Assembly: GCA_035278025.1 (NCBI GenBank) | Contig: DATEJK010000021.1 | Coordinates: 1-8,794, forward strand | From: JAICWP01 sp035278025 | GTDB lineage: Bacteria; Acidobacteriota; Terriglobia; Terriglobales; Acidobacteriaceae | Length of the DNA stretch: 8,794 bases | Direction of reading: 5' to 3' | Part shown: positions 1 through 4,818 of the stretch, in pieces | Layout: the number at the start of each line of letters is the position of its first letter | How positions within the stretch are numbered: position 1 is the stretch's first letter | The notes under the pieces: model-generated | Database searches by the model: none | The model's input: the letters and a program-made list of their open reading frames with translations, nothing else | Told to the model about the DNA's origin: nothing | Program-made: the position numbers and the translations under genes

Positions 1-348
1 GCCCGACCAGCCAGGCGGCAACGGCTGGCCTTGCAGGACGGTGAGCGAGGCCAGTTTGCCCATAGAGGCGGCGGCCTGACGGGCGATTTGGGCGGTGCCA
101 TCGCTGCTGGAGTCGTCCACAAGAAAAATGTGGAGCGATTCGCCCGCCGATTCGAGCAAGGAGGCGATGCTGCGGACAATGACGGCAGCTTCATTGCGCG
201 CGGGAATAATGACGGCAACGCGGCAGCCGGGTTCTGGAGCTGCCACAGGCGCAATCATCTTTCCGATTCGCCAGAAGCCGCCGCGCCCCAGCAGCAGGTA
301 GGCCCAGATGAGGGCGGCAACCGCCCCGGCGATGGTGAGGGTGACCAT
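1..348 (-). CDS. hpnB: HpnB-like family 2 glycosyltransferase (hopanoid-associated), N-terminal part
   Basis: Only the first 116 residues are in the window; the frame is open to the left edge, so the C-terminal part is missing. The visible part starts with a hydrophobic helix (about residues 4-20) ending in LLLGRGGFWR. A GT-A nucleotide-sugar binding start follows: VAVIIPARNE at 44-53 and the acidic motif LVDDSSSDGTA at 76-86. LPPGWSG at 110-116 follows. This combination is typical of the hopene-associated glycosyltransferase HpnB, a membrane-anchored GT2 enzyme encoded near hopanoid genes; its exact sugar transfer is not firmly known. The ATG at 348 is the first start after the stop of the preceding gene, 24 bp away, and has no clear Shine-Dalgarno, so translation may depend on the upstream gene. 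The family call is from motif recognition. A generic GT2 enzyme is the alternative. Confidence 0.82.
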   Translation of the reverse strand, partial: MVTLTIAGAVAALIWAYLLLGRGGFWRIGKMIAPVAAPEPGCRVAVIIPARNEAAVIVRSIASLLESAGESLHIFLVDDSSSDGTAQIARQAAASMGKLASLTVLQGQPLPPGWSG

Positions 349-372
349 CGCCGGTGAGTTTACAGGAGAGAA

Positions 373-1704
373 TCACTTTTCTTCGATGAAGAGGATCTCA
401 TGGCCGTCGGGATCCTTCATACTCAGCCACGTTTCGTTTGCTCTCTGGACTTCGGTGAAGCGAATTTTCCTGATGCGCAGACCTTCGCGTGCCATTCCCA
501 GATGGGTAACGGTGACCCCGATCTGGTTGGGTTGCTGGCCGGCAAAGCCGGCGTCGAAATCAACACAAACCGGCACGCCGGCGATGGCGATGCGGAAGTA
601 TTCGCCCTTCTTCTCGTCGAGCACGGGGAATTGCAGCACGTCAACGTAGAAGCGGCGGGCGCGCTCCAGGTTGGCGGTGCGGAGGGTGAAGAAATCAAGC
701 CGGCGGACGGGAAGCGGCAGCGCGATGTCCTTTATGTGGGTAGCGAGGAACCACTGGAAGCCAAAGGCATCCTTCACGCCGGCGCTGCGATCGCCGTAAG
801 GCTTGTCACTGGGCGTTTCAGTAGAAGTGGCTCCGGCGCGCAGGGCGCGCTCATAGGCCGCGTCGGTATCGGGAAGGTAGAGATGCAGGGCGCAGGGCAC
901 GGGCTGGAACTGGCCGTGAGCCTCGCCGATCTCCAGCGTGTTGTCGCCGATTTGCATGGTGACGTGCAAAACCGCGCCTTCGGGCGAGCGGGGGACATCG
1001 CCCAGAATCTCCGCATCAAAAGCGTCTTTCAGAAATTGCATAAACTGATCGGCGCCGCGGGGATGGAACACGGGCTGGACCGCGGGCGGGCCTCCGGCGG
1101 GAGGAGTCCACCTGATGGGGGTAGCGATGTACCACTGATTGCCAAATTTGTCCTTCACGTAGGCCTCACGGTCGCCATAGTCCTGGTCCACGGGCGCAAA
1201 GATCGAAGTGGCTCCGGCGGCCAGCGCGCGGGCGTAGGTGGCATCGGCATCACTTACGTAGAGATGGAGTTCGGCGGGCCGGGGCGGAAACTGATCATTG
1301 GAGTCGGCGAACTCGATGACATAGCCGCCAAGGTCCGCCTCGGCGTGCATCAGGGAGCCGTCCGGCAGGGGCACGCGCAGGCGCTCTTTGGCGCCGAAGG
1401 CGGCCTTCAGGAAGTCGCTGAATTCCGCCGCACCCGGCACGATTAGGTAGGGCGTAATGGTGTGGAAACCTTCGCGAATGTAACTCACGGCTTCGGGCTT
1501 GGGTTGAGTAGCCATAGACGGGCTCCTTTGCAATTCGGATTTCAAACGCAGCTTGAATTCGTCGCGGGGGAGGTCGCGGAGGCCGGCGGCCACACTTAGG
1601 AGGGGCGCAAGTTCGGCTTCCGCCGAAGGCAGCAGCGCGTCAGGGCGGGCGAGCAGCGCCTGTACCGCCTGATCGAGCTGGTCGCTAAGAGAGCGCTTAG
1701 GCAT
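373..1704 (-). CDS. Triple VOC (glyoxalase/PhnB-like) domain protein with extra N-terminal module, coupled to an ECF sigma factor
   Basis: This 443-residue protein has three vicinal-oxygen-chelate domains in a row. Domain 1 spans about 80-197 and is PhnB-like, starting TITPYLIVPG and ending KDKFGNQWYIAT. Domain 2 spans about 207-323 and ends KDAFGFQWFLAT. Domain 3 spans about 334-441, more like classical glyoxalase, with a RARRFYVDVL helix and DPDGHEILFIEE at the end. Domains 1 and 2 are clearly duplicates. VOC proteins serve as metalloenzymes or as small-molecule and antibiotic binders; the ligand here cannot be read from sequence. Residues 1-61 are a separate helical module (LDQAVQALLARP, then GLRDLPRDEFKLRLKSEL) outside the VOC fold. 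The start overlaps the sigma gene by 8 bp and has an AGGAGG 4 nt upstream, indicating translational coupling. By context it may be a regulator or effector of that sigma factor (inference). No transmembrane segment or anti-sigma zinc motif is seen. Confidence 0.88.
   Translation of the reverse strand: MPKRSLSDQLDQAVQALLARPDALLPSAEAELAPLLSVAAGLRDLPRDEFKLRLKSELQRSPSMATQPKPEAVSYIREGFHTITPYLIVPGAAEFSDFLKAAFGAKERLRVPLPDGSLMHAEADLGGYVIEFADSNDQFPPRPAELHLYVSDADATYARALAAGATSIFAPVDQDYGDREAYVKDKFGNQWYIATPIRWTPPAGGPPAVQPVFHPRGADQFMQFLKDAFDAEILGDVPRSPEGAVLHVTMQIGDNTLEIGEAHGQFQPVPCALHLYLPDTDAAYERALRAGATSTETPSDKPYGDRSAGVKDAFGFQWFLATHIKDIALPLPVRRLDFFTLRTANLERARRFYVDVLQFPVLDEKKGEYFRIAIAGVPVCVDFDAGFAGQQPNQIGVTVTHLGMAREGLRIRKIRFTEVQRANETWLSMKDPDGHEILFIEEK
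1516..1529 (-). promoter_or_regulatory. Internal ribosome binding site at the module/VOC junction
   Basis: On the minus strand AAAGGAG (1529-1523) lies 7 nt upstream of an in-frame ATG at 1515, codon 64 of the VOC protein. The new start gives a protein beginning MATQPKPEAVSYI, which looks like the normal N-terminus of a stand-alone PhnB-like protein. Either a shorter 380-residue isoform is made as well, or this is a relic of a gene fusion. The site is plain in sequence; its use is inference. Confidence 0.5.
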
Positions 1705-1714
1705 GGGCCCTCCT
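1697..1714 (-). promoter_or_regulatory. Sigma/VOC overlap with Shine-Dalgarno (translational coupling)
   Basis: The last codons of the sigma gene contain AGGAGG (1714-1709), spaced 4 nt from the VOC ATG (1704-1702). The sigma stop TAA (1699-1697) lies just beyond that ATG. Terminating ribosomes can therefore restart directly on the VOC gene, tying the amounts of the two proteins together. Confidence 0.7.
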
Positions 1715-2248
1715 CATGCGCGCCCGCAGGTTCTCCAGGGCGCGGAACTGCAACTGCTTGACTGCACCATCGCTGCGGCGCAGGTGCTGGGCGATCTCGT
1801 GAATGCTCTTTTGCTCCACAAAGCGCATAACCACCACGCGCTGCTGGTCAGGCGGTAACTCGCCGACCAGGCGAAACAGGGTGGCCCGTTCCTCCACTTG
1901 GCGCATGGCCACCGGGTCAGGATCGGGGATGTCCTCGGCGGCCGTGGGCAACTCAGTTTCGCGTCCGGCGTGCTGCTCGCGGTCAGCCACGGCATGGGCG
2001 GCTAAACGGTAGAGCCAAGCGGCGAAGGGCACGCCCCGCCACTCAAAGCGGCGCAAGTTGGCCAGGGCGCGACGGAAGACCTCGGAGGTGACGTCCTCAG
2101 CCTCGGCGCGATTGCGCACACGGCGGACCACGAATGCGTAAACAAGGTCGAAGTTGCGCTCGTAAAGCTCCCCGAAGCGGCTCGGATCAAGCTGCGCCGC
2201 CGTGATGAGCTGCCGTTCGTCCTCAGCTTCCAATTTGGGAGCCTTCAA
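1697..2248 (-). CDS. ECF-family RNA polymerase sigma factor
   Basis: From the TTG at 2248 this is a 183-residue protein, the normal size of an ECF sigma factor. Region sigma-2 covers about 22-89: RFGELYERNFDLVYAFVVRR, then the acidic AEAEDVTSEVFRRAL typical of region 2.2, then RGVPFAAWLYRLAAHAVAD of 2.3-2.4. A variable acidic linker follows (about 97-115). Sigma-4 covers about 118-178: LPPDQQRVVVMRF, then a helix-turn-helix KSIHEIAQHLRRSDGAVKQLQFRALENL, which binds the -35 element. The reading frame opens further upstream (ATG at 2281, another start near 2365). I prefer TTG 2248 because GGGGAG lies 5 nt before it and the extra upstream residues do not look like sigma protein. No anti-sigma factor of the usual membrane or zinc type is next door; the coupled partner is the VOC protein. 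The ECF subgroup is not assigned. Confidence 0.9.
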   Translation of the reverse strand: MKAPKLEAEDERQLITAAQLDPSRFGELYERNFDLVYAFVVRRVRNRAEAEDVTSEVFRRALANLRRFEWRGVPFAAWLYRLAAHAVADREQHAGRETELPTAAEDIPDPDPVAMRQVEERATLFRLVGELPPDQQRVVVMRFVEQKSIHEIAQHLRRSDGAVKQLQFRALENLRARMRRAHA

Positions 2249-2259
2249 CGGTTCTCCCC
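2249..2259 (-). promoter_or_regulatory. Shine-Dalgarno deciding the sigma factor start
   Basis: GGGGAG (2259-2254) followed by a 5-nt spacer precedes TTG 2248. The in-frame ATG at 2281 has no comparable purine-rich site upstream. This supports the shorter sigma protein. Confidence 0.5.
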
Positions 2260-2287
2260 GCAGGGGTATTCCCTGCCCCATAGAGAT

Positions 2288-2314
2288 TAACCGCAGAGAA
2301 GGGCAAAAAGTTAC
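2288..2314 (-). promoter_or_regulatory. Possible ECF-type promoter of the sigma/VOC genes
   Basis: Reading the minus strand, GTAAC (2314-2310) resembles the AAC-containing -35 element of ECF sigma factors. It is followed after 17 bp by GGTTA (2292-2288), a plausible -10. Transcription would begin near 2281, leaving about a 30-nt leader before the TTG start at 2248 with its Shine-Dalgarno. Autoregulation is common for ECF sigma factors. This is a single match by eye to loose motifs, so it is tentative. Confidence 0.27.
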
Positions 2315-2443
2315 GGTGGGATGAATAATCGTCTGTGCCGCACTGGCTCGGCCTTTCGGCGGCACGACCTAAAGACTTCTGTCCCGGGCTTTATCTCACA
2401 TCCCCGGCTCAGGACAACATTCGTGAAATCAGCCGGGCTTGGC

Positions 2444-2449
2444 TACAAT
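2444..2449 (+). promoter_or_regulatory. Possible -10 box for the NIF3-family gene
   Basis: TACAAT closely matches the housekeeping -10 consensus TATAAT. A start of transcription about 7 nt later would fall at or next to the ATG at 2457, giving a leaderless message, which fits the absence of a Shine-Dalgarno. No good -35 is seen; the best-spaced hexamer, near 2420, is poor. Confidence 0.25.
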
Positions 2450-2456
2450 GCCAAGC

Positions 2457-3335
2457 ATGTGTTCCTCTTTTGAACGTCGAACCACGAAGCTGATTTTTGC
2501 TGTGGTGTTAATCAGCGCGTGGCCAGCATGCGCGCAGAAACAGCTGACGGCCCGGCAAGTAATCGACAAAATCAAAACCCAGATTGGGGCACCGATGGAC
2601 CCCAACACGGTAGACACCTTCAAGGCCGGAGACCCGGACACTAAGGTGACCGGTATCGTCACCACCTTCATGGATACTTACGACGTGCTGGGGGAAGCAG
2701 TGGCCGGGGGCGCCAACCTGATCATTACCCACGAGCCCACCTTCTATAACCACCTGGATCAGACCGCGTTTTTAAAGGGCGATCCGGTATTTGAGCAAAA
2801 GATGGCCTACATCCGCGACCACCACCTGGTGATCTGGCGCTTCCACGACGAGTGGCACTGGCGCAAGCCGGACGGCGTTATTGAGGGTTTTACGGAAGCG
2901 GTGGGATGGGGAAAATACCGCCAGCCGTACGATCAGAATATCTTTACGCTGCCGCCCACCACGGTGGGCCAATTAGCAGCAGAGTTGCAGGCAAGGCTGA
3001 ATTCGCGTTCCATAAGGATTGTGGGCGATCCGCTGCTGCGCGTCACCGACGTAGCTTACCTGCCGGGAGCCTCGGGCGAGGACAAAGAATTAAAAGAACT
3101 GGAGCGCGATGACGTGCAGGTGCTGGTGGCGGGCGAGTCGCGGGAGTGGGAGACGGTGGAATATGTGCGCGATGCCACCGCCGAGGGCCGGCACAAAGCG
3201 CTGATACTGCTCGGGCATGAAGTATCGGAAGAAGCGGGAATGGAGTATTGCGCGCGCTGGCTGCGGCCACTTTTCCCAAGCCTGCGGGTAACCTTCATTC
3301 CCGCAGGCGAACCGTTTCAGCGGGTGCCGCGATAA
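2457..3335 (+). CDS. Secreted NIF3-family putative dinuclear metal protein
   Basis: The 292-residue protein begins with a signal peptide: basic n-region with ERRTTK (6-11), hydrophobic core LIFAVVLISAW (12-22) and a cleavage-like ACA at 24-26. The rest is NIF3-like (DUF34; also annotated GTP cyclohydrolase 1 type 2). VTGIVTTFMDTYDVLGEA (64-81) is followed by ANLIITHEPTFYNH (86-99), then a segment with WRFHDEWH (127-134), and near the end LLGHEVSEEAG (251-261). In cytoplasmic NIF3 proteins such as E. coli YbgI the metals are held by His-His, Asp, and His-x3-Glu. Here His92-Glu93 takes the place of His-His, Asp131 is a likely third ligand, and His254/Glu258 are intact. The family function is unsettled. 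Starts at 2439 (TTG) and 2448 (ATG) are in frame; 2457 gives the cleanest signal peptide. It converges with the M48 gene with no gap. Confidence 0.85.
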   Translation: MCSSFERRTTKLIFAVVLISAWPACAQKQLTARQVIDKIKTQIGAPMDPNTVDTFKAGDPDTKVTGIVTTFMDTYDVLGEAVAGGANLIITHEPTFYNHLDQTAFLKGDPVFEQKMAYIRDHHLVIWRFHDEWHWRKPDGVIEGFTEAVGWGKYRQPYDQNIFTLPPTTVGQLAAELQARLNSRSIRIVGDPLLRVTDVAYLPGASGEDKELKELERDDVQVLVAGESREWETVEYVRDATAEGRHKALILLGHEVSEEAGMEYCARWLRPLFPSLRVTFIPAGEPFQRVPR

Positions 3336-4349
3336 TTACTGCGAGTCGCTCCCCGTGCGCTTGAGCACAGGCGGGCTGTCCTTGCCGCCTGTATTCTCGC
3401 CAGGCTGCTGGGTGCGGCGCAGGCTGGGCTCGGGCTTGCCGTTCGGATTCTGCACCTTGCGCCGGTTCTCGATGTGCGCCAGGCGGGATTTCACATCCTC
3501 AAACTCAGAGGTATCCACCACGTACTCGTTGCGCGCGGGCAGAATCTTCGCAATTTCTTTTTGTGTCTGCGCGGCCCGCGCCGGGGTGGGCGGGTGGCTG
3601 TCGAAGGTCTTATCGAGGAACCCGGGCTTCTTCTTCTCCAGGGCCTCCAACTTCTCGAAGAAAGCGGCGAAGGATTGCGGGTCGTAACCCGCTTTGTACA
3701 AGTATTGCACGCCCAGGTAATCGGCTTCGGCTTCAAAGCCGCGGGAGAACTTCATAAAGGTAACCGGCAGAGCGAGTCCGGCGGCGCTCTCCACCGCGTA
3801 ACCAATGCCGCCGCCCACGAAGATAAGAGGAATAGAAGCGATATTGGCCAAATTGCCCCGGGTCTGCTCACGGGCAGCGTGGCAGGCGGCCACATGGGCG
3901 ATTTCATGCGCCATCACACCGGCCAGCTCGGCTTCATTGTCGGCCGCCAGAATCAACCCGGAATTGACATAGAAGAATCCGCCGGGCAGGGCGAAGGCGT
4001 TGACCTGGTCGGAATCAATCACCTTAATGGTGAAGGGCACCTTGGCGTCAGAATTGCGCACCAGGTTCTGACCGACTCTGTTGATGTACTCGCCAATGAC
4101 GGGATCCTTGATCAGCTTGACCGAGGACTCCACCTGCTGCGCGTACTGGCGGCCCATATTAACTTGGGAGTCAATGCTGTACCAGTTGCCCACCCCTTTA
4201 TTACAGCCGACATTGCGATGGCCGATGGCGGAGACATCATTGAGGCTGCCGTCCTGAACCTCCTTGGGAACCTGATCCTTCTTGTTGGCGGCAAAAAGGC
4301 TGGAAGCAAACAGGCAAATGGTGATCAGCGCGATAATGCGGTGCTTCAT
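3336..4349 (-). CDS. Secreted M48-family zinc metalloprotease
   Basis: This 337-residue protein carries an N-terminal signal peptide (MKHR then a hydrophobic core to about residue 20, SLFA as cleavage region). The catalytic domain has the zinc motif HEIAH at 148-152, preceded by NEAELAGVMA. The third zinc ligand is probably Glu206 in FEAEADYLG, and the conserved SHPPTPAR lies at 251-258. This layout matches BepA/LoiP-type periplasmic M48 peptidases, which act in outer-membrane protein quality control. Unlike BepA it has no TPR domain. Residues 300-337 form a low-complexity Pro/Gly/Asn-rich tail with no recognised fold. The ATG at 4349 follows a purine-rich GGGAGTGGGAAAG, a usable ribosome site. 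The gene is on the same strand as the OmpA-domain gene but 469 bp away, so it probably has its own promoter. Substrates cannot be predicted. A lipoprotein form is not indicated, since no lipobox Cys is present. Confidence 0.92.
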   Translation of the reverse strand: MKHRIIALITICLFASSLFAANKKDQVPKEVQDGSLNDVSAIGHRNVGCNKGVGNWYSIDSQVNMGRQYAQQVESSVKLIKDPVIGEYINRVGQNLVRNSDAKVPFTIKVIDSDQVNAFALPGGFFYVNSGLILAADNEAELAGVMAHEIAHVAACHAAREQTRGNLANIASIPLIFVGGGIGYAVESAAGLALPVTFMKFSRGFEAEADYLGVQYLYKAGYDPQSFAAFFEKLEALEKKKPGFLDKTFDSHPPTPARAAQTQKEIAKILPARNEYVVDTSEFEDVKSRLAHIENRRKVQNPNGKPEPSLRRTQQPGENTGGKDSPPVLKRTGSDSQ

Positions 4350-4818
4350 ACTTTCCCACTCCCGCTGCCGGCGAGGAATCGCCTGGCAAGTCGAACCTCA
4401 AGGCGGGCCGGCAGGTCCCGAAGGCAAGAACCCCATACCGGCCAAAGTTATTCTCTACTCTACTCCTAAAACACCTTCTAAGGTTCCGTTTTGAGAGGCT
4501 GAAGGTTTGATGACGGGCCCCTACCCAGCGGAGCAAAACTTTCTTTGGGAGGGCTATTTTTGTGCTCCAGAAGCTAGGCCCAAGAAGGCAGTACCTATGG
4601 GTTTCGGCACCCAGGCCTTTACAAAAGACCGCCTTTCGCGGCTGGCAAGCCCTCAAATAACCCTCAAACCGTTCAGAGGTTCGCGCTCCAGGATCGTGGT
4701 TGGCCTGTGCATTGTTGTGGCATTCAGGTTCTCCGATCGCGTCGGGACCCGACTAGACGGGGGGATGGTTTGGATTAGCAACTCCCCGCCGCAACCTCTG
4801 CAGGCGACGCGCGATCGT
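4350..4818. other. 469-bp intergenic stretch upstream of the M48 gene
   Basis: I see no convincing gene here. Open frames on both strands have Cys/Trp/Arg-rich, unfamily-like translations and overlap real genes. Contents worth listing: GTCGGGACCCGAC at 4741-4753, an odd-length perfect inverted repeat without a T tract. CCCTCAAA occurs twice (4650-4657 and 4661-4668) with an 11-bp period. GGAGCA/TGCTCC forms an imperfect hairpin over 4530-4568. On the minus strand GGAACCTT (4487-4480) resembles an ECF -35, but no good -10 follows. A possible folded RNA at 4584-4654 is listed separately. The M48 promoter must lie here if that gene is not read from the OmpA-domain gene. Confidence 0.6.
4584..4654 (-). 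ncRNA. Candidate structured RNA or 5' leader element (three-helix junction)
   Basis: Read on the minus strand, a closing stem GAGGGC (4654-4649) pairs with GCCTTC (4589-4584), with one G-U. Inside are two hairpins. GCCGC/GCGGU closes a GAAAG loop (4642-4628). CCUGGGU pairs with ACCC-AU-AGG around a GCCGAA loop (4615-4594), with a 2-nt bulge. G-U pairs in two of the stems become A-C mismatches on the plus strand, so the minus strand is favoured. It lies about 235 nt upstream of the M48 start. The shape recalls small riboswitches with a GNRA-type hairpin, but no known consensus is matched, and a fold drawn by eye in GC-rich DNA can arise by chance. Confidence 0.22.

Noticed and set aside
400..1446. 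Long plus-strand open frame (348 codons) opposite the VOC gene
   Set aside because: It lies entirely antisense to the VOC coding sequence. Its translation shows no domain, while the minus frame has three clear VOC domains. It is a by-product of GC-rich codon use.
3474..4469. Long plus-strand open frame (331 codons) opposite the M48 gene
   Set aside because: It is antisense to a clear HEIAH metalloprotease and its translation is His/Gly/Leu-rich with no recognisable family.
4584..4654. Cyclic di-GMP-I (GEMM) riboswitch
   Set aside because: The GAAA-type hairpin followed by a GUAAAGGCC stretch recalls GEMM, but the conserved GGCAAACC and GACGCAAAGCC segments are not present. Only a generic structured RNA is proposed.
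4237..4656. Minus-strand open frame of 139 codons spanning the M48 start
   Set aside because: It overlaps the M48 signal peptide in another frame, is rich in Cys, Trp and Arg, and has no family look.
4741..4753. Terminator hairpin GTCGGGACCCGAC after the OmpA-domain gene
   Set aside because: The inverted repeat leaves almost no loop and no T tract follows on the minus strand.
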